A stretch of DNA of 10,578 bases from Flavobacteriaceae bacterium (GTDB lineage: Bacteria; Bacteroidota; Bacteroidia; Flavobacteriales; Flavobacteriaceae), in contig WGDF01000318.1 in the NCBI GenBank assembly GCA_015493405.1, forward strand, positions 1 through 10,578, written 5' to 3'. The notes under the pieces are model-generated. The model was not told the DNA's origin, made no database searches, and was given only the letters and a program-made list of their open reading frames with translations. The first letter of the stretch is position 1. Each line of letters opens with the position of its first letter. A program made the translations under genes and the position numbers. Below are positions 1-7,454 of the stretch, one piece after another.

Positions 1-49
1 AAGCGGAAATAAGACAGAGTATGATGTAAAATGAAAAATGTTTTTTCAT
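1..49 (-). CDS. N-terminus of a secreted protein, possibly SprA (partial)
   Basis: Only the first 16 codons and one base lie in the window; the gene runs off the low-coordinate edge. The ATG at 49-47 opens a frame reading MKKHFSFYIILCLISA. This is a classic Sec signal-peptide start: two lysines, then a hydrophobic stretch ending near a small residue. It begins 20 bases after the ruvA stop on the same strand, so it is probably co-transcribed with ruvA. In many Bacteroidota the gene after ruvA is sprA, which encodes the giant outer-membrane T9SS translocon. That fits a window full of T9SS cargo, but the identification rests on remembered gene order, not on SprA sequence. The frame is short enough to be chance, though the lysine-hydrophobic pattern makes that less likely. 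Confidence 0.5.
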   Translation of the reverse strand, partial: MKKHFSFYIILCLISA

Positions 50-69
50 TGAATAGCTTTTATTAGAAT

Positions 70-657
70 TTAAAAACGTTTAAGCGCTTCTTTTATTGTC
101 TTTTCAAGACTAATTTCAGGATTTTCTTTCAAAATTTGTTCTATAATTTTTTCGCTGCGTTTTTTAGGAAATCCCAATGCTTCCAAAGCTGAAAGCGCTT
201 CATCTTTGACAGGTGAAGCCATGCTATTGACCAGTCTTTCCGGACTGATATCATATGTTTTTAAAATTTTGTCTTTGAGTTCGATAATGGCGCGTTGGGC
301 CGTTTTGGTGCCGATGCCCTTAATAGATTTTAAGGCGTTAACATCTTCATTGGCAATAACTTGCTGTACTTCTTTAGAGGTCATCGCGGATAAAATAAGC
401 AAAGCGGTATTGGCGCCGATACCGGAAACGGAAATTAACAATTTGAAAATCTCCCGTTCAAGCGGTTCAAAAAATCCGTATAATAAATGGGCATCATCTC
501 TAATGATTTGAACCGTATATAGAAGCAGGCTTTGATCAGGCTTGATTTTTGAATAGGTATTGAGTGATATGGCAATATGATAGCCTATATCGTGGTTGTC
601 AAGAACGACATAAGTTGGGGTCAAATCAAAAACCTTTCCTTTGATAAATGAAATCAT
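70..657 (-). CDS. ruvA: Holliday junction branch migration complex subunit RuvA
   Basis: RuvA binds the four-way Holliday junction as a tetramer and loads the RuvB hexameric motor, which drives branch migration before RuvC cleavage; it acts in the cytoplasm on chromosomal DNA. The 195 residues match the usual length of about 190-205. Residues 1-62 form the OB-fold domain, starting MISFIKGKV and containing RDDAHLLYGF (53-62), whose two Asp sit where the acidic pin of E. coli RuvA lies. Two helix-hairpin-helix motifs follow: VSGIGANTA (77-85) and IKGIGTKTA (112-120). The C-terminal RuvB-contacting three-helix domain spans about 150-195, with EALSALEALGFPKK. The start is preceded by an AT-rich leader with no Shine-Dalgarno, as is normal in Bacteroidota. 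Nothing looks broken. The next gene (1-49) follows 20 bases later. Confidence 0.97.
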   Translation of the reverse strand: MISFIKGKVFDLTPTYVVLDNHDIGYHIAISLNTYSKIKPDQSLLLYTVQIIRDDAHLLYGFFEPLEREIFKLLISVSGIGANTALLILSAMTSKEVQQVIANEDVNALKSIKGIGTKTAQRAIIELKDKILKTYDISPERLVNSMASPVKDEALSALEALGFPKKRSEKIIEQILKENPEISLEKTIKEALKRF

Positions 658-672
658 AAAAAATTATTTATT

Positions 673-680
673 CAAATGTA
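673..680 (-). promoter_or_regulatory. Candidate Bacteroidota-type -7 box before ruvA
   Basis: On the minus strand 680-673 reads TACATTTG, an exact match to the Bacteroidota primary-sigma -7 consensus TAnnTTTG. It ends 15 bases before the ruvA ATG, giving a short AT-only leader. No clear -33 TTG/TTTG box is visible about 20 bases upstream (around 700), so the call rests on one 8-base motif and its position. Confidence 0.45.
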
Positions 681-848
681 TGAAAAAATGTTAAAAGTAA
701 AAAGTTGAAACTGATATGATTAAAAATAATCTTTAAACACACGAGGGAATGATGCTTTTAATCATTAAGGGGGACATCTGACATTAGGGTTTAGATGCAA
801 GATAAACAGATGGTAGTTTGTAAAATAGAAATGCCCCGGCGAATTAGC

Positions 849-870
849 AAAAAATTTCAAAAACTGAAAT
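849..870 (-). terminator. Weak second hairpin with T run
   Basis: Minus strand: ATTTCA (870-865), loop GTTTT, TGAAAT (859-854), then five more T (853-849). The shape is that of an intrinsic terminator, but the six-pair stem is almost all A-T and would be weak. It lies about 40 bases beyond the stronger terminator and could be a backup. ATTTCA also recurs at 885-890, so alternative pairing is possible. Confidence 0.25.
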
Positions 871-906
871 CAGTTGGATAATAGATTTCAAATCAATAAT
901 AGCATA

Positions 907-936
907 AAACCGCTCCGACAAATATCGAAACGGTTT
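907..936 (-). terminator. Intrinsic terminator of the protease gene
   Basis: On the minus strand AAACCGTTTCGA (936-925) pairs with TCGGAGCGGTTT (918-907) across a six-base TATTTG loop. This gives a continuous 12-pair stem that includes two G-T wobbles. It is followed by T-A-T, so the T tract is GGTTTTAT. It begins 22 bases after the protease stop codon, where an intrinsic terminator would be expected. The T tract is short, but the stem and position are good. Confidence 0.72.
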
Positions 937-958
937 ATATCATGACATTTATTAAACT

Positions 959-3900
959 TTAATTTTTAGCCAATTCTTTGACATCAGTTACCTGTCCATC
1001 GGTTACCAAAGCTACCGAATACACGCCGGCAGGGTAATGGGACATGTCAATATTGATATTGTCTTGACTGACATCTATAACATAATTGCCGACCACTTCA
1101 TTGTTGCCGGACACATTGATTAATATCAAATAGGCGGAACTGCCTTTATTGATTTTATAACTAACTTTCAAATTATTAGCGACCGGATTAGGCGTCAGAT
1201 TAACAATTCTGTTCGGTTTGAGTTTGATTTCCACATTCTTATAATCTTTAAAACCATCAGCTGTAGCAATGACTTCCAATTTGAATTTTTTAGCCATATC
1301 CGCGGAGACTTCCATATCTTTACCTTGATAGACCAAATTACCGTCCATATCATACCAATTATAAATAGCTGCTTCTCCAATATTTTCGGCACTTAAAGTA
1401 ACCAAGTCACCTTTATCTACTTCTTGATTTTGCGCATCGGCTATAAAGATAGGTCTGGGTTTTTTCCGGATGATAAAAGTTTCACCACCAATGATTTTGC
1501 CGGTTTGAGCATCACGTTGTATCAAGTGGTATTTATAACGGTCTTTAGCCGTTATCTTTTTGGTTAAGAAATTGAAAGTTAGGGTCAGCACTCCGAATTC
1601 TTTCGGGTCAAAAGCCAAATATTTTAACAGTACATTATTTCCTTTTACAATTTTTTTTCTATCGTCATTGGTGCTTTCCAATTCCTTGGCAATTTTGCCA
1701 CCACGTTTCCAAGCCTCATATAATTTGGGGCTCATTTTGAGTTTGACTTCCGCTTCTTTAAAGATTGGATTGCCGGATTCGCTGTTATCTTTCACCAATT
1801 CTAAAAAGTACAAATGGGATGAATTAGACCAATTACCAATAACTACGGAACCTGACAGCAAATTATCGGGTAGGTTGGGGTCAACGTCAATAACCGTTAC
1901 ATTTTTCCAAGCAATATTGTTATTGTTTGCGACATTTGCCGGTAAATCGGTTGTTTCGGTAAAGGTCATTTGGTCATTAGGTGACGCAATACGTGCCAAC
2001 AAGCAGAAATGCCAAGTACCGGCGGGGCTTTGGTCGTAATCATCTACATTTGGAATGTGCCAAGGCATTTTAAGAATCCGTTGTTCACCGGGTTGCAAAA
2101 TCGGAATGTCTATGACGCCAATTTCATTGCCGGTTATGGCATTATTATTATTGGTTTGTTGTCCGTCCCACGGGGTCGGCCATTCCAAATCCGTATTGGC
2201 ATTTGCCCAATATAAATGTAATTTTTCTTGAGACGTTGAAGCTACATCACCTCGATTGGTAACTCTAACATAAACATAGACCGGATGGCTGGGATCATAT
2301 TCCGGATTTTCATGTTGGGTACCACCATCGTCGTGGTTGCGTATCCAAATATCTTCGCTTTCCCAAAATCTTTGCGTAACGGTATTGGGTTCTACACCCG
2401 TGTCGTCAGGTGAATCTTTGACCATTAAATCCATTTGGTTTAAAGACTCGTAAGCCCCGGTATTTTGCGCATTGTAACGGGCTGTTCCCCACTCAATTTT
2501 ATCAGCATCTCCGGTGGTTTTCCAAGCATATATAGTCGCACCGTTATCGGCTATGACTACTTCATTTTTGCCGTCATTGTCAATATCACCCACATAGGGT
2601 GATTGTGCAAAAGTTTTATTGGCATCTAATCCGGGGATATGCCAACCGCCACAAAGGGTGCCGTCCGCATTATAAGCATCTAAGAAATGTCCCGTATTGA
2701 TCACGATTTCCATATCGGCATCAGTATCGACATCGGCGATAATGGGTTCGCCAATCGCATTGCCGGATAGGTTGATGTTGCTTCTATTGGCATTTTGGTC
2801 AAAAATACTTACTTGTGAGCCGTTGGCGACAACTACTTCGGGCTTACCATCTCCATTGACATCCCCCATAGATAGACCGTTCACTTTATCGAATTGCAAA
2901 TTAGGATTGTTACTACTATTCCATTGAGGCGAAATAAAATCTCCATTCATGCGTAAACCATATAGACTATATTGATGAGGTATACATTGTGGTGCCGGAT
3001 CTGCACTATCTACGCCAATTACAAAAATTTCCATCTGATTCTGATTAAGATTCTCCGGATCAATATCACCTAAAATAATATTTCGGTTGATACAATCATT
3101 TGATATTGTGCCATTTAATTCTTTTACAAAAACAGTTTCAAAATCGGTACCATTGTAATGCGTATAATAAACAGCACTATGATTGTTATGGTTTAGGTCT
3201 TTTTGAACCACAAATACAATTTCTTTAAAACCGTCATGGTCTAAATCGGCTACGGCCATTTCGGTTTCCGAAAACCAAAAACCATTTATTTGTGTATTAT
3301 ACAACTCCTCCTGTGTCAAACTATTGTATATATGAATGCTTTGGTGTTCGTCCAGCATAATAATTTCTTTAACCCCATCATTATTGACATCGGCTAAGAC
3401 CGGCGGTTGAAGTGAGCGATGATGATTGCCATTGATCGCTACATTGATATAATTCTCTTGATTATCCCATAACTTATCCGGCGCATCCAGATTGTCATTG
3501 GGGTGGGTGTCGATGGTGTGAAAACCGTAAATCCTGCCTTCTTCCGGGCTGTTATTTCTCGACATCGCAAAAACTTCGGCATGTCCGTCACCGTCAATAT
3601 CATATAGTCCCGCTTTGCTACGCAAGGCATAAGGCAATAAGGCAAATCCTTCCAGATTGGTCGTGTTCCCATCAATATTAAACAATTCATGCCCTTGAGA
3701 GTCATAAGCTAATAATCTGCCTTGTTCAACTGTTGCATCCCGCCAATCTATCATTCCAACAAATATTTCTTTATGACTATCGCCATTAATGTCTAATAGC
3801 GTTGGTGCTGTGGTGCTCCCCGGATTTAGCGCATGCTGTACCGGAAAACCGGTTTGTACCGGTAAAGTGGTCCATGCTTTATAGCCCTGAACACGACCAT

Positions 3901-6900
3901 CTTCATAATCCGGTGCCGTCAGCAATTTATCCAAAGGTATTTCATTCCCTTTGGGTGTAACGACACTGATTTTATAATAATAGGTGTGTGACATTTCAAC
4001 ATCTGTATCTTCATACATACTCGAACCGGTTAGCAGCCGGTCATTTATTTTGGTATAAGGTCCGTCTATCATATCGCTTCTATAAATATTATAGCCCTGA
4101 TAAGAACCGAATGCAGGCGCCCACATCAGCTTAATAGAGTGATCAGTAGAAGTGAACCTGAAGTTTTTTCTGTGTCCTTTTAATAGTTTAATAAGTTCAA
4201 TTGTAAATTGTTCACTTTCATTGGTATTATTGCTGATATTGAGTTTAATTTTGGGATTAAAATATGATAGGTCAACACCATAAAATGTGAGTTTAAAATC
4301 TTGGCTATTAGCTGTAATTTGAAAAGGATTAATACTAAAAGCACTAGTACTTGCATTTTGCACTAAACCTACAAAACCAAATCTATCAATGGTTGCACTT
4401 AAATTTTGAACATCAAAACTATTGTTAGTAATCCAAAGCCGTAAATTATATTCGGTATTCTCTTGTACATCATCTATATCAACCACATTACCGTTTATAT
4501 CCGTTAATTCACCACGTGTTACACTAAAAATAACCGGATAGGGTTCCATTAAGTCAAAATGAAAAGTTTGACTTTGTCCGAATTGATTTTGAACCGTTAA
4601 AGTCATTGGCAAACTCCCGTTATTTTGTAGGATTTTAAAACTAAAAACATTGGAATTTGCCGCTTGACTATTCGCATTTATTATGGGATAAGTACTACTA
4701 TTTTGTAATACCTCTATTGAATTGGGGTCATCGGCACTTAAAACAGCTTGAATGCCTTGTATATCAATATTGTTTTCATTTTTGAGTTTGATTTCCAAGT
4801 TATAGTTTACATTATTTTGAAAATTGGCGTTTAATATGATATTATTATTGGTATCTGTTACCGTTTGGGCTCCCAAACTCAAAGTCGTATTTGTCATATC
4901 CAAATAAATCTCATCCCGATGTTGGTAAGAGTTATTGTTATAGGTACCGGTAATATTGAGCCAAAATTTTAAATATCTCGGCATAGTGCTATTACTCCCG
5001 ACTTGAAATTGATAGCCGCTCAAAGCTTGATGTGATCCGGGTGCAAAACTACCGTTGGCATTGACATTGGCTTGGGTTACGGTTACCAAGCCGGATAATG
5101 CCGTATCCGGTTCTAAAACCGTTTGGACATTATCAATAGTAGTCCCGCCGGAATTGGTCAAAGTTAAGTTTAAATCCACCGTTTCTCCCGGTTCTATGGC
5201 ACCGTTGCCGTTGGCATCATTAAAAGCCGTATTGATAACATATAAATGGGCTTGCGGCAAGTGGATATGGGTCGTAGCCGTAGCCGGAATATAATTTTTA
5301 GCCGTGGCGGTTACGGTCAAATCTCCTTCGGTATCCGGTTGCAGATAAAAAGTGGCAGAAGTGGTATGTTCCGGAACCGTTTGACTGCCATATACGTCTA
5401 TTTGGTGATTCATCTCATTATACTTATAAACCGTAATGGTCGCCGGTTCGTCCAGATCATTGATTTGTACCGTGTAGGGGTTGTTTGTGCCATTATCTAT
5501 ATTAACATCTGTCGGTACAGACAAAGTAATATCTTGCGGCGCATCTGTCCAAACTTGCATGGTGGGATCGCCGAATAAGGTAATATTTTTTTGCACATCC
5601 TGATTATTCCAAGTGTTTATATAAGATATTTGAGATGATATAAATGACAAACCTAAATTGTTTGAATTATAGACTTCTCTAAAAAACTCAACATCATGGT
5701 ATTCAGAAGAGTAACCACTCCAACCAAAACCTGAATTAGCTACTATCGCTACGCCCCCTCCTGTTGGTGATTGGATATAATGCCCGGCAAAATTATCTTT
5801 GTTGATTTCACCGGGTTCGCAAGCAACTGTAAACATAATTTGATAATAAGGGGCATTACTCATTATATCGGCATCATTGTTATATAATAAGTCTCCATGT
5901 TTTAAACTAGAAACGCCGATTTGGTATGGGGCGCCGTGGTCTGCATGACTGATAAAATGGTAATGACCTCCTGAAAAATTAACATTTCCATAATTCAAAT
6001 GTTGTAATGCCTTTGGCCTTGTTAAAGTATCGTCGCCTTCTTGTGGTGTGGGATTTGGGTAAAGTGGTGGATTAGCTGGTCTAATATAAAACGGATCATC
6101 GTAAAGCTTAAAAATGTTTTTTCCAAAAAAAAATGGATTATTTCCTAATTGATTATTTAAGTTTTGTCCCCATCCTATATATGGCGAACCACTATAGCTT
6201 ATATAAGCACCTAAAAATAAAGCATTATTTACATAATCTCTATTATTAACACCGGTTAAATATTCATAATGATAGATTTTGTTATACAATAACGTAACAT
6301 TGTCAGTTGTTTTAACCGGTAAACGCCCCAAAATCAAATCAGGAACAGCATCTACTATATCATCACCACCTCGTATAGTATTATTGTTGGGATTCCAATT
6401 ATAATTATTAGGTGTATTCGGGTCATAAACATCTGAATAATACAAATCGGTGGCTCTATCAAAATAACGACCAAAAGCACTCTCACGTGTGCCAATATGT
6501 GCCGGAATGATAGAGCTATCCCCGCCAAGTAAAACATAAAGAGTGCCCCAATGATTATAAACATCTTTTAAATAATTCCGGATTTGTTCTGCATGGTCTA
6601 CGCCGGCATATTGGCTATATATATCTTCTACCGTAGCAATGACCGTAGGTATCCCACGTTGGGTTTTATAAGTTGCCAAAGGTATAAAATACGGTTTTAA
6701 AGCGTTGTTGGTAATGATAATATAATCGGGACGGTCACCGATGTTGTCGGGTTGCCAGTGCAGGACTTGTTTGGTGCAAGTACCTATAATAGGGGTAGGC
6801 GGTTGGCTCGGGCGGCGCATATCTTGTAAACTTTGCGGATTGACCACCATGTCTTTGACAAAGTTTTTTGTCAGACTTTGCATTTGTTCGCTGATATGCC

Positions 6901-7273
6901 CGGTAGGCGTATAGCTGCCGTTGGTATATTGAATGTTAAAATTCACTTGGCGGTATAGGGCTAATTGCTGGACATCCGGAATATACTTAAACGGACAAAC
7001 GGCGACACTGACCACGTGTTGGTCAAAGATATACCGGTCGGCGATGATTTTGGCATTTTGTGCCGGATAGGGGGTATGACTGTTATATACCGCCGGATTG
7101 GGCGCCACCGTATCACAAACTTGCCCTACGGGACATGGCGGTTGCACCGGCGCAATATAATAGGTGCCGTTAAAGGTATATAAATCTGAAGGATTAACTT
7201 GTAAGCCGGTTACTTGACTACCGGCGGGTAAAACGAAGTTTTGAATAAAAACCGGCAGTTTGGGGGCTGCCAC
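959..7273 (-). CDS. Giant gingipain-like (C25) cysteine protease with FG-GAP repeats and T9SS tail (main frame)
   Basis: This is a secreted peptidase of the C25 (gingipain) family, expected at the cell surface or outside the cell after T9SS export. Numbering is from the GTG at 7273 (2104 residues). A C25-type propeptide covers about 1-160, with CPFKYIPD near 93-100. The catalytic domain spans about 182-575: DYIIITNN at its start, a likely catalytic His446 in HADHG, and nucleophile Cys485 in TVACEPG. After it come Ig-like and CARDB-like beta domains, including NGNGAIEPGE near 690, and a fibronectin type III domain near 1035-1105. About eight FG-GAP/VCBS repeats follow from about 1159 to 1570 (e.g. 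DIDGDGHAE, DVNGDGKPE), likely a beta-propeller that binds calcium. A further CARDB-like segment lies near 1655, a PKD/Ig-like domain near 1943-2015, and a type A T9SS sorting domain (TPNPVANNL to the end) from about 2025. The GTG is probably not the true start: homologous sequence continues upstream (TNANVTALDSV), and the signal peptide lies in another frame at 7299-7448, beyond a C8 tract. Substrate unknown. Confidence 0.9.
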   Translation of the reverse strand: MAAPKLPVFIQNFVLPAGSQVTGLQVNPSDLYTFNGTYYIAPVQPPCPVGQVCDTVAPNPAVYNSHTPYPAQNAKIIADRYIFDQHVVSVAVCPFKYIPDVQQLALYRQVNFNIQYTNGSYTPTGHISEQMQSLTKNFVKDMVVNPQSLQDMRRPSQPPTPIIGTCTKQVLHWQPDNIGDRPDYIIITNNALKPYFIPLATYKTQRGIPTVIATVEDIYSQYAGVDHAEQIRNYLKDVYNHWGTLYVLLGGDSSIIPAHIGTRESAFGRYFDRATDLYYSDVYDPNTPNNYNWNPNNNTIRGGDDIVDAVPDLILGRLPVKTTDNVTLLYNKIYHYEYLTGVNNRDYVNNALFLGAYISYSGSPYIGWGQNLNNQLGNNPFFFGKNIFKLYDDPFYIRPANPPLYPNPTPQEGDDTLTRPKALQHLNYGNVNFSGGHYHFISHADHGAPYQIGVSSLKHGDLLYNNDADIMSNAPYYQIMFTVACEPGEINKDNFAGHYIQSPTGGGVAIVANSGFGWSGYSSEYHDVEFFREVYNSNNLGLSFISSQISYINTWNNQDVQKNITLFGDPTMQVWTDAPQDITLSVPTDVNIDNGTNNPYTVQINDLDEPATITVYKYNEMNHQIDVYGSQTVPEHTTSATFYLQPDTEGDLTVTATAKNYIPATATTHIHLPQAHLYVINTAFNDANGNGAIEPGETVDLNLTLTNSGGTTIDNVQTVLEPDTALSGLVTVTQANVNANGSFAPGSHQALSGYQFQVGSNSTMPRYLKFWLNITGTYNNNSYQHRDEIYLDMTNTTLSLGAQTVTDTNNNIILNANFQNNVNYNLEIKLKNENNIDIQGIQAVLSADDPNSIEVLQNSSTYPIINANSQAANSNVFSFKILQNNGSLPMTLTVQNQFGQSQTFHFDLMEPYPVIFSVTRGELTDINGNVVDIDDVQENTEYNLRLWITNNSFDVQNLSATIDRFGFVGLVQNASTSAFSINPFQITANSQDFKLTFYGVDLSYFNPKIKLNISNNTNESEQFTIELIKLLKGHRKNFRFTSTDHSIKLMWAPAFGSYQGYNIYRSDMIDGPYTKINDRLLTGSSMYEDTDVEMSHTYYYKISVVTPKGNEIPLDKLLTAPDYEDGRVQGYKAWTTLPVQTGFPVQHALNPGSTTAPTLLDINGDSHKEIFVGMIDWRDATVEQGRLLAYDSQGHELFNIDGNTTNLEGFALLPYALRSKAGLYDIDGDGHAEVFAMSRNNSPEEGRIYGFHTIDTHPNDNLDAPDKLWDNQENYINVAINGNHHRSLQPPVLADVNNDGVKEIIMLDEHQSIHIYNSLTQEELYNTQINGFWFSETEMAVADLDHDGFKEIVFVVQKDLNHNNHSAVYYTHYNGTDFETVFVKELNGTISNDCINRNIILGDIDPENLNQNQMEIFVIGVDSADPAPQCIPHQYSLYGLRMNGDFISPQWNSSNNPNLQFDKVNGLSMGDVNGDGKPEVVVANGSQVSIFDQNANRSNINLSGNAIGEPIIADVDTDADMEIVINTGHFLDAYNADGTLCGGWHIPGLDANKTFAQSPYVGDIDNDGKNEVVIADNGATIYAWKTTGDADKIEWGTARYNAQNTGAYESLNQMDLMVKDSPDDTGVEPNTVTQRFWESEDIWIRNHDDGGTQHENPEYDPSHPVYVYVRVTNRGDVASTSQEKLHLYWANANTDLEWPTPWDGQQTNNNNAITGNEIGVIDIPILQPGEQRILKMPWHIPNVDDYDQSPAGTWHFCLLARIASPNDQMTFTETTDLPANVANNNNIAWKNVTVIDVDPNLPDNLLSGSVVIGNWSNSSHLYFLELVKDNSESGNPIFKEAEVKLKMSPKLYEAWKRGGKIAKELESTNDDRKKIVKGNNVLLKYLAFDPKEFGVLTLTFNFLTKKITAKDRYKYHLIQRDAQTGKIIGGETFIIRKKPRPIFIADAQNQEVDKGDLVTLSAENIGEAAIYNWYDMDGNLVYQGKDMEVSADMAKKFKLEVIATADGFKDYKNVEIKLKPNRIVNLTPNPVANNLKVSYKINKGSSAYLILINVSGNNEVVGNYVIDVSQDNINIDMSHYPAGVYSVALVTDGQVTDVKELAKN

Positions 7274-7298
7274 GCTGTCTAATGCCGTTACATTAGCA

Positions 7299-7448
7299 TT
7301 AGTTGGGGGGGGTAATCACCTGAATATCAGTATATTGTGTAACGCTGTTTAAAGCGTAATCTTGGGCTTGGGTTTGCAGACTGCCGGATATTTGGGCAAA
7401 ACCGGTAAACCACCCGAGCCAAAATAGCAAAAAGAGTAATTTTTTCAT
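7299..7448 (-). CDS. Signal-peptide leader of the C25 protease, out of frame with its body
   Basis: The ATG at 7448-7446 opens a 49-codon frame beginning MKKLLFLLFWLGWFTGFAQI, a strong Sec signal peptide, then a short propeptide start ending DIQVITPPN and TAA at 7301-7299. The ATG lies 6 bases after the YCF48 stop (TAACCAACTATG), implying coupled translation. Immediately after the C8 tract this frame stops, whereas a reading with one base fewer continues TPPTNANVTALDSVAAPKLP straight into the protease body. The real gene is therefore almost certainly 959-7448, about 2162 residues, interrupted by a +1-type frame difference. Phase variation, slippage or a sequencing error could all explain it. 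Confidence 0.8.
   Translation of the reverse strand: MKKLLFLLFWLGWFTGFAQISGSLQTQAQDYALNSVTQYTDIQVITPPN
7305..7312 (-). repeat. C8 homopolymer at the frame break (G8 on the plus strand)
   Basis: Eight consecutive G on the plus strand lie 134 bases after the protease ATG. With eight C the coding reads ACC CCC CCC AAC TAA and stops. With seven (or ten) it stays open through the whole protease. A homopolymer of this length between a signal peptide and a surface protein is a typical contingency-locus arrangement, but it is also a typical place for sequencing error. Confidence 0.85.
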
Positions 7449-7454
7449 AGTTGG

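Larger units (their letters stand above)
658..958. other. Non-coding gap between the protease gene and ruvA
   Basis: This 300-base stretch has no credible gene on either strand. It holds the protease terminator (907-936), a second, weaker hairpin with a T run (849-870), a small inverted repeat AATGAT/ATCATT at 748-766, and the candidate ruvA promoter at 673-680. The segment 740-848 is less AT-rich (it includes runs such as AAGGGGGAC and GCCCCGGCG) but shows no recognisable motif. It separates the secreted-protein genes from the ruvA group. Confidence 0.6.

Noticed and set aside
30..50. AATGAAAAA/TTTTTCATT hairpin after ruvA as a terminator
   Set aside because: The repeat overlaps the start codon and Lys-Lys-His-Phe codons of a new signal-peptide frame, so it is better explained as coding sequence. 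It is also almost all A-T.
206..511. Plus-strand open frame of 101 codons inside ruvA
   Set aside because: It lies wholly opposite a clear ruvA gene and has no recognisable domain; it is a shadow frame.
748..766. AATGAT/ATCATT inverted repeat as a terminator or operator
   Set aside because: The stem is only six pairs and A-T rich, with no T run on the relevant strand; such repeats arise by chance in AT-rich DNA.
1560..2039. Plus-strand open frame of 159 codons opposite the protease
   Set aside because: It is antisense to well-conserved protease coding sequence, its composition follows the reverse frame, and it has no credible start region or domain.
1159..7273. Repeated aspartate-rich motifs taken as a CRISPR-like or tandem DNA repeat array
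   Set aside because: The repeats are at protein level (FG-GAP/VCBS calcium-binding loops) with irregular DNA spacing and diverged bases.
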